This document shows, one piece after another, positions 33,521 through 46,839 of a stretch of DNA of 64,000 nucleotides. This DNA comes from Armillaria gallica (Eukaryota; Basidiomycota; Agaricomycetes; Agaricales; Physalacriaceae). Below the pieces are notes generated by a model. The model did no database searches, was not told where the DNA came from, and saw only the letters and a list, made by a program, of their open reading frames with translations. The position numbers and the translations under genes are program-made. How positions within the stretch are numbered: position 1 is the first letter of the stretch; the number at the start of each line of letters is the position of its first letter. Location of the stretch: positions 7,192,001 to 7,256,000 of the forward strand of contig JBANDB010000001.1 in assembly GCA_037576215.1 (NCBI GenBank). The letters run 5' to 3'.

Positions 33521-34345
33521 TCAACCTCCATGCAGAGCAACTGTTTTGTATATTGTAAGCAGAAAGATGATTTTGTTTCATAGAGACGCCACAGAACTAG
33601 ATGTATTTAGAAAGGATATCAAGCAATGCATAATGGGAACTGGCAGGCTCATGGATGTAAAGGGACGAATATCTGCTTGGCAAGCAGATGGATACACCTG
33701 TAGCTAGATTATTAGTTGATACCAGAGTTCCAGATTTTCTTTTTCTTTTTCTTACATACCTTCACATTGTCCCTCTGACATACTACTTCCATGCATAAGT
33801 ATACTGATTAACATTGTTATATTATAGAAAATCGCACAATGTAAGTACGGTTATGGAACGAATAAAGTCTCCGCAGTGCAAATGGCATTTGGTCGAGACC
33901 TTCAGGTCTTCACATGACCACTGACAGCAACAGATTATATGCTGTGATTCGGCTATTATCACTGTTGACCAATAACCCAAAATTAAGGGTACCCCGCTGC
34001 TCGACCGAGTATATGTAAATGCATAGATGTCAGGATCTGCTCCAATAGGTGCTGTAGTTTGGTCAATGCTAGGCACCCCCGACCAGGGCTGACCGAGACC
34101 TCCGAATAAGTAGATCAGGGCTCGACCAGGGTGTTCATGCATCTTGGCATGTCATACTTAAAAGCAATGCATCACAAATCACAAATCATGTTCAAGCACG
34201 ACCCAGCCCACCCAAGGTCATGATTTAGCGCTGGGGCAGCAGAGTATGTGGCACGCCAGCTGACCCACATCCCAGATGATACGCCACATGCACATTCGGC
34301 CACGAACACCACTGCACGCTCTCTCTCTCTACCAGACTGAGTGAT
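33521..34345. other. Part B upstream region of DUF6535 gene, unit 2
   Basis: Aligns to 5960-6593 and then 9804-10036 of unit 1, without the 3.2 kb insertion. A CT repeat (ctctctctct, about 34318-34330) lies just upstream of the ATG and is weaker in unit 1. This may be a pyrimidine-rich promoter element of the kind common in fungi, but I cannot show it. Confidence 0.4.
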
Positions 34346-36067
34346 ATGGCTCCAACGACAGGCATGGACAGTCGAGCTCAGGAAATTGTAGGTTCGTCGG
34401 AAGCACAGATGCCTCATAGTTGCCATCACCAAGAAGGGGAAACATGTATCTCGAGCCAAGAAGACCTGTCTTTTCACTGGAGGAAATGTTACAGTACTTT
34501 AACTGAATACGACTCCAAGGTCGTTTCCTCATGGACAGAAGATATGAATACAATCCTCATCTTTGTGTGTGCCTTGATTCTAAGTACTGCTTCTGTATCA
34601 GCACTGACAGTTGTATCATAGGCTAGCCTTTACTCCGCTGTTGTTACAGCATTCCTCGTCGAATCGTACAAGCAGCTTAGTGAGGACCCTGTTGAAGCTC
34701 TTTTGTCCCGTATCTCTTCTCAGCTGGATCTGAGCTCAAACTCCTCCTCATGTAAGTCATCATACACTCCCTCGAGTTCTGATATTGCTGTTAATGCTGC
34801 TTGGTTCTCCAGCCTGGTTCTTGCCCTATCGGCAGTCCTTGTAGCCATACTCGTCAAGCAGTGGCTCTTCCACTACACTTGGAGGAACAGCCCAATATCC
34901 AGGCACCCTCCTCATGTGGCAATGGCCCTGCGTCACTTGAGCTATACCAGTCTGACCAGTGGTGTGATCTATTATTCCACTGCTTGTCCTTCCATCCTTC
35001 TTATCATTTCCCTTTTCCTTTTCTTCATGGGTCTTATCATACTTCTCTGGACTTTGAATTCAATTGTTGCTGGATTGATCACCGTTTTAACAACCTGTAT
35101 GACTGTTTTCTTCCTCACCACAACTATTGCACCTTCCTTTAACCCAAATTCCATCTGCTGTTCGTTTCAAGCATGGCAATTCTACTGCCTTGCATATGTC
35201 TGGTGCTCTATATTCACAGGCAAACATATCGAGAATGGAGCCACTACATGGACAGAAATGTCTTTGAAGTTTCTGGATTCCAGAAGCAGTGAATATCTCT
35301 CATATGCATTATTCTGGATACACAGTCATGCAGTCGCATGGGACCTCCCTTGCATACAATCCATATGGAAATGTTCTAAAAGCCTGGACGATGAAACAGC
35401 CCTCCAAGTGCTATGTGATGTCTACTTGAACAGTCCACCTACACCCTACAAATATCACATTCTATCAAAGGAATACACGAATATTTGGCAGTGCTGGATA
35501 GGCAATAAAGAGATCAAGGAACTGTATGGGTGGTTGCTGCGCACCTTCCCCGATAATACTTGGGTTGCCACAAGCCCGAAAATTAATCTTAAGGGCCATA
35601 TAGATACATTCTGCTTGTTGCATTTCAGAATTGAGTACAGTTACAGCCGGTCCTTCACACTTCTTATGGGGCTGAATAAGCTTGCCACCCTCTTATCCCC
35701 GACCAATGTTCAATTGTCGAACCTAGTGAAGGAAGAGAATTCTGTGGCAGACATCAAGGAGGGGATCACATATACCATTCATGTTGCCATGGGCACACGC
35801 TGGTCCGGAACTCATGCTACCGACTCGGTTGCTAATGCATGCATTCTGTCATCAGGTGAGGCATGTTTATGATAAGTACATGCTAGTCACTATTCTGATG
35901 AGTTGTTGCACAGCATCTAGTCTGTTAACAATCCTGATCGATGTTTCGTGCGATGCAGCAGCAGGTCGGACATTGCCGACCAATACAACCTGGGATACAT
36001 TCTACTTTTTAGTAAACGCTGCAATAAATGTTACCTATTTCATTGCCGTTCAGCCAGGGGGGCCTGG

Positions 36068-36282
36068 TCTTGAGCAGTGGACCGGGTCGTACATGGAAGG
36101 AAGACACAATTGTGAGAGCCAGAAGGGATCTATAGGATATGTATGAGTATGGAGTATCTATCTCAGTGTGAAGACGTTTGTTGAACACTGAGATGTTGCG
36201 ACAAAAAATATTACTAAAAAAGTATATACTGGTAATCTAAATATAGTCCATGGCTTGCGGTCAACACTCGCCATGCTCAACA
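36068..36282 (-). repeat. Copia 3' LTR, 53 bp shorter than its partner
   Basis: Begins TCTTGAGCAGTGG and ends GCTCAACA on the plus strand. Compared with the right LTR it lacks the stretch after ggagtatct that contains ataaagggaatataacg. That missing stretch includes the best TATA-like sequence, so the loss may remove the promoter from this LTR. Confidence 0.9.
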
Positions 36283-36302
36283 CTCCCCCTCGAGCTTGAT
36301 TG

Positions 36303-39300
36303 CTAGCCATCCAAAGGAGCAAGACCCATTAGCGCGCAAAATCGGGCAAGCTTGACCCATTTCAGAGGCTTGGTGAATGCATCTGCAATCATATCGTCTG
36401 TTGGGCAGTACTTGATCTTGCTTTGAGATAAGGATACTGTCTGCCTGATGAAATGGAACTGGACGTCAATATGCTTCGTATGTGCATGGAAGGTGGAGTC
36501 TTTGGAGAGTACAATGGCACCTTGATTGTCGCAGAAGAGTGTGGTTGGCTGGGCAAATGGATGGATCAATTCGGTGAATAGCTTTCTTATCCATATCAGC
36601 TCCTTTGATGCATGTGTTAGGGCAACATATTTGGACTCGGTACTGGACAGGGTGATAACTGGTTGCTTCTTAGAGCTCCAGGATACGATTCTGCTCCCTA
36701 TGAAGAAAGCATAGCCCAAAATTGAATGCCTGTGCATCTGCTGAGCCCAGTCAGCATCGGAATAGCCTGTGACGTGCATGTTCTTTCCTCCTAGAGTAAG
36801 GCTGTAGTCCCGGGTTCCTTTCAGGTACTTGAACACTTGCAGGATGGCATGCCAGTGGGTAGTCCTTGGCTCCTGCATGTAACGGGACAGCGTCAACACG
36901 GCATAGGAGATATCAGGTCATGTAGCAAGCGATGCATACATGAGGTGTCCAATTGCTTCGCGGTAGAGTGAATGCTGGGCCTTGGGGAGTACAATGGTGG
37001 ATACTGAGAGTGAGTCGTAGCTCAGATCGATTCCTGGCTCCATTGGTGTAACGATTTCTCTAGCTTCACTTTGGCCAGCCCATTCTACGATGCTGTTGAT
37101 GTACGCATGTTGGCCTAGGGTGATGGTCCTGGCCTCGTGATTGCAGTGTACACTGATACTGAGTAGCCATTTGATCTCACCAAGGTCAGTCATCTCAAAG
37201 TGCTCTCTGAGCTGCTTCTTGATGAGTGCTATTGCCTCTTTGGAGTTGGCAACAATGGTGTACTTGTCCTTACTGAATTTATAGAACACTGCTTTGTCGG
37301 CCTGGCATATGGAGTATCTGAGAGCGAGAAATACTCGTCTCAGCTTCTGGTACCACTCGTGCACACCCTGTTTGCTTCCGTACAATGGCTTACGCAGTTT
37401 ACAGCATAGATTCTTCCCTTTGAGTTTGTCGGGGATTTCCCTGAAGTCCTTGTACATCGGTGGCAGCTCCATATACAGGGTTTTGTGGAGGTCAGCTTGG
37501 AGGTATGCATTTTTGATGTCTGCTTGGTGTATTTCGGCATCCTTTTGAGCAGCTACAGATAGTAGTGTGCATAGGGTAGTCAGATGAACTGTTGGGGCAA
37601 ATGTTTCATGGAAATTGACGCCGTAAATTTGAGAGAACCCCTTTAGGACGAGCCACGCCTTGTATCGTACGATACATCCTTGATCATCTTTCTTGAGACA
37701 AAACGTGTATCTGTTTTTAGCAACGTTGACCCTGGGTGGAGTGGGGATTATGTTGTACATACATAAGCCTTCAACTTGGCTTAGCTCCTTCTCAATGGCG
37801 TCCTTCCATTCCCATTTTCCTGGTCCCCTCAGTGCCTCCTGTATGGAATCTGGCTCTCCATTAGTTGTGGCCAGTGCCTCCTCGATTAGGTTGGCAAACC
37901 ACTCTTCCTGACCTATCTCATAGTCCATTCCACCTGGTTCAAGACTCCCATCATCTTCAAGGACACATGTGGCGATTCCAGCAGCTTTTGACATTCAGTT
38001 GACGTTGTAAAAACCCTCTGGCTTGCGTGAGCCTCGTTGGGGTTGGGCTGGGGGATCATCTTCATCAGGGATGTCCTCAATGTGGACTCTTCGCTGGTGT
38101 GGTGCAAGATTTGGGCTTGATGGTGGGGTTGATAAGGGTGATAGTGGTGATGGCAGGTCTTCTGGAGTGTTTTGGGTGTCTGTAGGGGGCATTTGTGGTG
38201 CGGCAGGTTCGTCTTCCTTGTTTTTGGTCTCTTTTGGGCTGTTGTGAGTGTCATCTGTAGCATGGAATCCATCAGGATTGACGATTGTTTCGTACTCCCC
38301 CTCAATTTTGATGGTTTCTGTGCTCAGGTCTTTGTCTTTGTTGAAGTAGACATTTCTCTCGACACTGACATGTCACTTTCCAGGCCAATAGACCCGGATG
38401 CCCTTTGACTCATCATCAATGCCCACGAATCGGCCAGGATCAGCGCATGGCTGTAGTTTTCCTCATCCAAGTTGCTTTACCCATACGGTACACCCAAATT
38501 TGTGCAGGTTGGACATGTTGGGTTTCTTTTGTGTGGCCTTTTCGTGCGGGGTCGTCTTTTTGTCAGCAAGAGCACTGTGGTGGAGCCAGTTTCTCAGCCA
38601 GCAGTGGTATGCTACAGCTTCGGCCCACAGGTAGTTGGGCATCCCTGCTGCAATTATCATGGCTCGGGCGCCTTCTAGCATGGTGCGCATTTCTCGTTCT
38701 GTCATTCCATTTGAGGATGGCGAGTCATGAACATTGAGGTGACGTATTGTTCCTGCAGATTTCAGGTGTCGTTTGAATTCCTCGCTTGTAAACTCTCCTC
38801 CACAGTCAGACCCAAATATCTTCACAACGTCAACTCCACGTTGGGCCTTCATCCAAGCCTCATGCTCCTTGTAGCAGTGCAGTGTCTCCAATTTCTTCTT
38901 CATGAAGTATGGTAGGTGCTCCCTTGTTGCAACATCCTTGAACAGTGTGAAATAGCTGGAGCCGCTGATAGATTTCACTTCAGCTGGTCCCCATATGTCT
39001 CCTGTGACCTTGTTGCCATATTTCTTGGCTGACTCATTGTCACTATGCTTCGAAAATGGTTTTTTTGCAGCTTTGGCTTGCACACATGCTGAGCAGAACT
39101 CCGGTTCGGAGTTTAGGTTGACGTTGGGGGCGATAATCTCCCCATTACGTATGCTCTGCTTCAGGGATTCATGGCTTGCATGTCCCATTATGTGGTGAAA
39201 CTGTGAGATGCTAATTTGAGGGGTGGTGGCTGCTGCTGCAAGGGATTTGCTGTGTTGTTGGCTGGTGGAGCCCTGTATGTGGTATAGTCCATTGACTTTG

Positions 39301-40703
39301 GGCACAATCCTGATGACGTGTCTGTCAGGCTTCAGGGTTTTGATATAACAGTTTCCATCTTCAACTGTAAGTGAATAGCCTGCTGTATCAAGACAGCTGA
39401 CCAATATTAGTGTGAATGCTAGGTGCGGGGAGTAGTATGTGTTGTGAAGGGTAACCTTGGTTTCCAGCTTTCCATGTCCCATTGGCAGGTACGTGACGTA
39501 GTCTCCTCTGCCAATAGCATTGAATGAATGACCATCAGTGGTGCGGATGGGTGTCGGCTTGATGTCCACGAAGTTGATCATTTTACTTCAGGCAGGTGAG
39601 AAGTGGCGGCTAGCTCCCATGTCAACAAGTTCACCGTCATAGGGTATGCCTGAGGCAGCTAATGCTTCAGCCTGGGCTTGACAGTCAGTTGTGGCAATAA
39701 GTTTCACATTTTCATCGTCGATTATTGTAGCAAAGCCATAGCATTTGACTTCAGAGCTTGAAGACTGGTCGGCAACATTGGCCGAGTCACTGTTTTTCTT
39801 CTTCTTCTGGTCCCAAGGTGCTTGGCCCTCTTTGCCTCCTCCCTCATGGTAGCAGTTGTCTACAACATGGTTGTCCATGCTGCAGTTCATGCAATGCTTC
39901 TTTTTCTTATCCTTCGGGTCCCTTCCCTTTCCCTTTCCTTTTCCTTTTCCCTTGTCCTTTGCAGCCCTAGCGCTTGCTGCAAGAGCGGAGTTCTGTACTC
40001 CTTCATCGATATTCTTTTCGACTCTCATCTTGTCAGTGGCTTCCAGGATTTCCTGAATAAGGACAGCGCTCGTTATTGGCTTGCTGGCCATCTTGGATGC
40101 TACGCTAAGCATCTTCAGGACTGGGCGGTAATTGGGAGATAAGGATTGTTGGATATACGTGCAGAATGACTGGTCAGTGATCACTGTACCCATTCCGGCA
40201 AGTTCTTCACCCATGCGTTGCATGTTTGCTAGGTGTGCACGAACGTCACCGTCCTCTGAGCAGTGAGTGTTTTTCAATTGCGAGATGAGATCCTGTTGGA
40301 CAAGGTCCCCTTTGGTCTCAAAAATGGCTATGATTGCAGCCCATACATGCGCTGCACTTGGCTGGTTCTTTATTTGCATGAATGTAGAGTTTGAGATTGT
40401 CTCGTAGAAGATCTCTCGCATCGAGGCCTCCTTCTGGTCGTACTCATCCTGGAGCTTGAGATGTTTGTCAAGCTCGTCGTCAGACAGTGGTGCAAGTTCT
40501 CCCGGCATATAATAGTCTCCATTACTCTCAGTGAGTTCAGCTGGCTTCTTTGCAGTTCCTGTGAGGTGACGCTTTAGTCCCTTCGAGGTTGCCATGTTGG
40601 GTATTTGCTCTTTGTAGAGGATCCAATTGCTCCCGTCATCTTTGAGGTGGGGCAGGTTGAGAAGCTTCACTGTGGAGGTTGTATTCATATCGCCGGGGCC
40701 CAT
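36303..40703 (-). pseudogene. Copia gag-pol polyprotein with five TGA codons
   Basis: Domains in order: UBN2-type Gag (DGSNWILYKEQIP), a C-x2-C-x4-H-x4-C knuckle, protease (LVDMGASRHFSP), GAG-pre-integrase with HHIMGHASHESL, integrase core (GDIWGP, GSDCGGEF, SPSSNGMTERE), reverse transcriptase and RNase H (KHIDVQFHFIR). TGA codons lie at 39588, 38463, 38373, 37995 and 36918; the last interrupts the ATRPDI motif. In the RT, KDKYTIVA is followed at once by NSKEAIAL, so the catalytic VDD block is missing. The element cannot move on its own. Confidence 0.95.
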
Positions 40704-40707
40704 AACC

Positions 40708-40975
40708 TCTTGAGCAGTGGACCGGGTCGTACGTGGAAGGAAGACACAATTGCGAGAGCCAGAAGAGATCTATAGGATATGTATGAGTATGGAGTATCTC
40801 TATAGGTACGATTAGCAATAGTATAAAGGGAATATAACGAGTATATACATACATCTCAGTGTGAAGACATTTGTTGAACACTGAGATGTTGTGACGAAAA
40901 ATATTACTAAAAAAGTATATACCAGTAATCTAAATATAGTCCGTGGCTTGCGGTCAATGCTCGCCATGCTCAACA
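40708..40975 (-). repeat. Copia 5' LTR
   Basis: Full 268 bp form. The gag ATG (40703) follows almost at once, so the untranslated leader is extremely short or the true start lies at a later Met (for example the DMNTTSTV position). A primer-binding site of the common TGG type is not evident; GGTTATGGGCCC follows the LTR in the sense direction. Confidence 0.9.
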
Positions 40976-42086
40976 CCTGGGAGAGTGGGTGACAAACAGC
41001 TGTCAAACCTATTGGGTGCGATGAATGCATTTCCAGCACCAACGGATGATGAGGTCAATGATAAGAAATGGTACTTGGGGAACGTCTGGGCTCCCACCTT
41101 GTTTCGTTATAACGGAGACTCTGTCTGGGAGATGTGGGCTACTCGTGAAGGACTGGAGGTGTCCATGATGAAGCTCTTGACCACGTTTGACAGTCCACTC
41201 CTTGACACGGATATTTACAATCCTGGCCATCCGTCGGATATTCTCATGCTGTATATGCTGTATGGGAATCAAGACGTACGTTCTCCATCCCAACATATGG
41301 TCCAGATACTCATCGAATCTGTAGCAAAGAAGTTCAGCATATATCCAGGGTGCAAAACTTGCTGGTGTTGCAGTTGAGGAGTATTACACTCCTGTCGGTG
41401 CTTGCTGGTGGCAGCAGAGATTGACGCCATCCGAAATCAGTTCTATGATACATGCGTTGATCGACGAACTCGCTCCTCTAAACTCAACGACGCCAGATGG
41501 AAAGTGCTTTCCCGTCCTCTGCGCTCTCCTTTCAGTGCATACCACTGATGACGAAGCTATGGATAAGATCGGATCTCTGTTTGCAAGCCGGATAGATGCA
41601 TGCGTCTCCTCCAGTCCATCTTCAAACGGTACTGATGTTCTCCATGCGGATATATGATCCTGGTCGGAAACCCTTATTCGAATCTTGTCGAACCCCGAAA
41701 CAGTCGATTTACCGGCTGCGCTAAGTATGTTTTCTGGTTTATTTTGGATAGCTGCCTAATATAAAAATCTAGTTCCGAAGGTTCTTCCCAGTCTCGTTCA
41801 ATATGCGCAATCCAACTATATTTTGGGCGGAGAGATAACAGACAACTTTATATCTTCCTCTGCTGTCGCATTGCAATTGGGTTGCCAGATACCTTGCTAT
41901 GACTACTGGATGGCATGAAAGAGTTGATGACATTGATGACCAGATCTATTGAGGGCGACTATGATACGCAGGCGGTAAATGACGCTCGCAAATGGTGGAA
42001 GGAAGTGATTGACCTGCCTCAGGTCATTCCTCAGCATCACCTCGAGGACACATGCTCTGCTTGAAAAGAACATTCGAAGTCCGTAG

Positions 42087-42540
42087 TACATGCACCAGTG
42101 TTTTCTCCTTGAGGACTTTATCGCAATGTCTGTGAGAGCATGGGAGGAAACGATCGTTGCTTCCCATGTACAAGTAAATGCCACTAGTTCGCAGTAGCAA
42201 ATCTGTATACAACTAGAGAGACGTATCTCAATGATGTTGTATGTGAAAAGACACAGAGATTAATCGCCTCCCATGCCGTCCAACAAAGATGGTATAAGAG
42301 GGGGATAAGCATCATTAACTTTTCACCCTTATCGGCCTAGGCCAGGGTATGACGAACTGTGTCTGGATACCAAGGAGCCTGTACCGCCTTGTTAGTACCC
42401 CTTGGAATAGCTTTCGGCATTGATTTTTCTACTGTCGTCCAAAGGGGGTAGGATTTTCTCCCTCGCCTCTGCGCTATGGTTAACGGTACACCTCCTTTTG
42501 GGGTATCCCGTTGGCTTTGACGTCAAACACGCACGACGCT
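42087..42540. other. Junction between DUF6535 copy 2 and A3
   Basis: The first 100 bases match the sequence after DUF6535 copy 1. From about 42195 to 42535 the sequence is unique in the window. It contains ggataccaaggagcc and a near-inverted ggggtatcc, hinting at a small insertion, but no clear ends were found. Confidence 0.35.
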
Positions 42541-42559
42541 GCACACGGTACAATCGTCA

Positions 42560-43748
42560 CCGCATGTCCAGGCAATCAGCCAATCTTATGATATGCAATC
42601 GCAACAGATCGAGTGGGACGATGGCCAAGTAAAGATCCCCGCAGAGCGCACGCACTCCTGAGGAACGAGATAAGGAGGCCCATAGTAATGTCCAGCACGA
42701 GAGGACTGCATGAGGACGGACATGTTTGATTTTGGTCCGCAATGTCATCATCGATTGACAAGGAAGCCTAATCATTTACGAGCGAAATAAGAAAACCATA
42801 GAGCGGTTCGCTGAAGTAAAGAAACTCACCTCTTGATAATCCCACGCTTGTACCCTCAGGGCCCGTCGATGTGCACTCTCCCTAATTCGTAAGCATCCAT
42901 TTCTCCATGCAAGATATGCGGGCTATCCACTCAGTAGCAGTGCCATGAGGACCTCTTTTGCTTTCTTCCGAAGAGATCTGCGAATCGAAGGGGCCCAACG
43001 GACGTATCCACGAGATCCACCATGATCCCGCATATTCGCAGTATCAAGATCGCAGGAATCTGATGAAGACTGTGGATGCCATTTCATGTATATGGGAGGC
43101 CGTGATGACGTCTTTGACGTTGATAGCGTCTAGATGGAGAGCCCGTTGAATGTATTCCAGGCAGGCTGGGCGACACGGTTAATGACGTGATAGTGATGGG
43201 CAGAGACTGAATCGGGGAAGTAAGAAAGAGGTCGTGAGAGATGTATGGATCTGTCGACATTGCCAAGGACTAAGAGGTGGATTGATCGTGACGTGGTGCC
43301 AGACTGGGAATAATACGAGAGTGGAAAGCTCAGAATCAATGCAGCAATACATCCCAGTGAGCCCTGGTGGGATTTATGCGACAGGATGACAGACAACGGT
43401 GAATACAATCGCTGGAACCATGCTCTCTCTCAAGTACCACTAAACGTTATGTGGTCAGGATTCAGAACTCAACAAAACAACGGGCGACGCATGAGATGGG
43501 ATATTTTGCGGATGTAGCATAGAAGCCGGTAGCATCCTGGGTGAACCTCTGCGCGCCAGACATGTGCCCCTCACGCCTTGTTCTGCATAGCCTGATTCCT
43601 AAACGCTTCACAAACTGGGTGTAGGACGTTCCGACATGGCCACCTGTAATCGTTATGTAAATCAAGAAGGTTGGGGCAGCAATGGGAGGAGCGTACCAAA
43701 CGCCACTACACATATACCACAGGACACTACACCACCGGTGACTGGCAT
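42560..43748 (-). pseudogene. Family M gene, copy 4 (A3)
   Basis: Start complement at 43746-43748 (MPVTGG). The first exon is shortened. The block after the intron is well kept: GHVGTSYTQFVKRLGIR, then FTQDATGFYATSAKYP and CFVEF. A TGA follows CFVEF where other copies read GILT. The hydrophobic exon lies near 42780-42830. Product unknown. Confidence 0.4.
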
Positions 43749-44199
43749 GATTTGTGTTCCTTGCTGACACACTGACGATTCATTGGTTACACGGGTTTCT
43801 GGAAGTCAGGCAAGTCAGAAGCTCAAGGCTATGAGAAATTTTAGTAAAATCTATGTGATGAGCTGGAAAAGGGACGCACCAAATTTCGATACATATTCAT
43901 ACCACGTGGCCTCCTCTGTCTCAATTCTCCATCGTCGAAGACATTTTCCAGTGCAAAGCATCGGGTCCCCGAGGCGAAATCGACTGCGCTGGGCCTGTAT
44001 AGCAGGACGCGATGACAGCGCGAAACGAAATATGAGCGTGCGCATATATCTTATTCGAGGCGTAGAAAGGAATGAAGGTGACGTGGTACTAGAAGCCTTC
44101 GAAGGTCATGGTGGATCGAGAGCAAGAATCGGTGACGTCCCAAAATGGCAGTCGCAATTTGTCCACGTTATCGCCTTCTACCCATCACCTAAAATTATT

Positions 44200-45690
44200 G
44201 TCTGCGTGCATCTGATTACGCCACGGTCATGAGACCAAATGCTCTAGGCGGACGATGCGCCTTTTTAGAGTAGCGAACTCAGCTATCGTCGTGGAGGCGG
44301 CGACTGCTGACAGTCTTAGACAGAGAACTAAGAGAACTACAAACCAGGAATTACGACGAATTCAATGCAAAGTTTCCAAGGACTCAGATTATTCACTGTA
44401 CTGCCTTCTGTGGAGAATATAGATTATTCTGACTGACAGCCCGGGTGCCTTTACTCGTTGTTGACTGATCTATTTCCTGTTAGGCGCCCTTATCCTTCTC
44501 GGCAGTCCACTAGATCGTCTTAATGATCCTTTAATGCTTCCGTGTTATGCAATTCATACTTGCACTTAGTGTGAGCACCTGATATGTTGACACTTTCGAA
44601 GCAAGACCTATGTTCTGAAGACCATAGTAACCCTGAGGCCTGAGCGCTTGCTCGAGCTCCCAGCTACGGTTACTGCTGTGCATTTGCTGTGGAACGATGT
44701 CGCTGTCAAACCGTTCATATGTACGTTATTCTATCGCTAACCTGGGTCCTTATCTCTGACAGTGATTTTCTTGATTATCGATGCTCACACTCGTGATTTT
44801 CCTGTGGCAGAGCCCGTCAATGTACTACCATCATCCCATAGGCCTTGACATAAGCACGCCCATGCAGTTGTGGGAAAATGCCGATGACCGAACATCCATA
44901 CGTACTTTATTCTATCACTAAACCTGGGTCCATGTCTCTGATAATCATTTTCTTCGGTAGGACAGCAGTTTCAAGGCGATCTTTCTTTGTACTTCCTCAT
45001 GATCGATGCTCACACTCGTGATTTCACTGCGTCGGAGTCATCAATGTACCATTATCCCATGAGCGCACCCATACACCAGACGCATGTGAATCGTTGCACG
45101 CACATTTCTGGGAGCGTAATGTCGTCTGTCTAGGTTCGTGTTCAAGGCTTCAAAAACAAACCCAGAACACTAACCTATCATCGGCTTGTTCGCGCTTTTA
45201 ACCGCCCAGAACGTGATATCTCAGCCTTTGCATCTCACAATCTTAGAACCAAGTTCTCATTCATCATCAGCTCGCACAGCGTCTATCGTAGAACCAAATT
45301 TATTTCAAAAGGCAAATCTTCGCGCAGCAAAATTATGTCAGGGCAATAGCATACTCGAGCAGGAAACTCATCTCAAACGGAGTGTTCCAAAGTAGTCGTC
45401 CTTCCTATTAGGCAAGATAGCAACAAGATTAGGGAATGATATCGTTATCGATCACCAACCTTCCTGCCGGGAATCCTGGAATACAGCGCACTTCTATAGG
45501 CACAGCCAATTGTAATGATATTCTTGATGTATACTGACACTTTCTTTTTTTCGTATCTCCAGAGGCTAGAAATGAGATCGCCAGCGAGAGCATCATTGGT
45601 ACTATGGAATCTAGCCTACGGTTGCTCGATTTGACAAGCCCACACTCTGACCTCTTATCGATATGAAATGACATGATCTGACCATCATCG
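44200..45690 (+). pseudogene. Family P gene, copy 3 (A3)
   Basis: Contains LRPERLLELPATVTAV (about 44635-44690), two tandem copies of the IDAHTRDF exon (about 44775 and 45005), and the third exon with SHNLRTKFSFIISSHSVY and, after a small insertion, YVRAIAYSSRKLIS. The duplicated exon and the insertion break the frame. This copy is useful because amino acids stay similar to copies 1 and 2 while the bases diverge. Confidence 0.4.
44690..45060. repeat. Tandem duplication inside A3
   Basis: Two imperfect copies (about 44690-44875 and 44876-45060) share the order ccgttcatatgtacgttattctatcgctaacc-like sequence, ttatctctgacagtgatttt, and atcgatgctcacactcgtgatt. Neither A1 nor A2b has the second copy. 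Confidence 0.75.
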
Positions 45691-45885
45691 TGGATAAGCG
45701 CGCTTCGTTCTTTTACTACTCACATCAGCCAGTGATGCTCATTCTTCTAATAGTCGCCGTCGATGATACTGCACTCAGTGGGAAACGGATAACCTTCGCA
45801 GATTCTCGTATCACATTCATCGATGCCCTTTTAAATTTCACAGATCTGAAGCGATTGTACGGCCCTCAAAGATAAAGAATGCGAG

Positions 45886-46839
45886 TGATACGCCTGCCAG
45901 GCGTACACCCTTTAAAAACACATGTAATTTAACATTTCCTGGAAATACAACGGTATTACATTGTACCAATCAGTAAGACACAGAAAGAAAGTAGCACATT
46001 GTAAAGAAAGATGTCCACCTGGCAACTTCAAAATGGGCTGATCCAACGCTTGAATAGAAGATCGGTATTCTACCCAGTAGACCGAGGTTCCAGGTTTTGA
46101 CTCGTATAAGTGTAATCACCCGGCATTCCGGCGGAAGTTATCCGATCGCCTGGTGATGATCTAGTACGATCGATCGACCTGGTAGCCACGGATGAGATAA
46201 TATCTGCCAGGTAGAGCGTTTATCCTCACCAGGCTGGGTCAGCAAGTATATTAGTCAGTAGTAAAAAGGATTAGTAATAGTGTACCAGTAGACTAGTATA
46301 AATACAGGTCATGTATCTAGTGGGGAATCAGGTTTCTGACCCCCGGAATGCTACCAGGTGAATAGTATGGGTTTCATTGGTTAAGAGCTTCGAGTCGTAG
46401 ACTCACCTGGAATAGAAAGTTTGTGACCTGGTCACTCCATGTGTGCAAGAACCGATAAGCAAGCAAACAGTATTAAGCTAGAAACAGAAAGTCAGACCTG
46501 AGAAACAGTTCAGAACCAGTCAGTGTGTTTTAAGTCACAACCAGGCGCAAAGTATCAGTATTGAAACTGCACCAGGCAGCCAGCACAAGTTCAGAACCTG
46601 CACCAGGCAGTTATTCTGTATCAGTTTAAGTTTGTGTTCAGTGACACGTCGAACTTAGAGTGGACATCGCAATATATTCTTTATACAAATCATATTCATT
46701 GCACCTGGAACTTGTTAACTATGGTACAAAGTGTCGTAACCTGGTATAACATACCTCCCCTCGAACCGCAATTACTGAGTGTTTGTGTGGTGTTTAGTGT
46801 GTAGCACTCTGCATTCATATAGGCACTCAGCACCTTTCA
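45886..46839 (+). repeat. Solo LTR of an unidentified LTR retrotransposon
   Basis: Starts TGATACGCCTGCC and ends CACCTTTCA, flanked by GCGAG and GCAAG. The paralogous A1, A2b and A4 sites read gcgaga-actaaat without the insert, so the insertion is demonstrated. It is nearly identical, in opposite orientation, to 50019-50962. About fifteen CCAGG/CCTGG motifs are scattered through it. It forms by recombination between two LTRs of one element. Confidence 0.9.

Larger units (their letters stand above)
36068..40975 (-). mobile_element. Copia LTR retrotransposon
   Basis: 4908 bp, with a CCTGG target duplication (36063-36067 and 40976-40980) and LTRs of 215 and 268 bp. Transcription is on the minus strand, opposite to the host gene. 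The polyprotein is a single frame of 1467 codons from 40703 to 36303, broken only by five TGA codons and one internal deletion. A purine run (complement of actccccctcgag) sits beside the left LTR. Confidence 0.95.
34346..42086 (+). pseudogene. DUF6535-type membrane protein gene, copy 2 (interrupted by Copia)
   Basis: Paralogue of 10037-14234 with the same introns: exon 1 34346-34564, exon 2 34622-35855, exon 3 35914-36067, then a Copia element, resuming at 40981. Membrane segments are conserved, including LLIISLFLFFMGLIILLW. Removing the Copia element and one CCTGG restores the reading frame through GPGRVGDKQLS. A TGA at 41655-41657 stands where copy 1 has CGA (DIRSWSQ). The last exon has further small indels after about 41890. 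The frame change near 41350 is shared with copy 1. Non-functional as it stands. Confidence 0.85.

Noticed and set aside
38398..38737. Plus-strand ORFs within the Copia element
   Set aside because: They lie opposite the integrase-RT part of the Copia polyprotein and show no motif.
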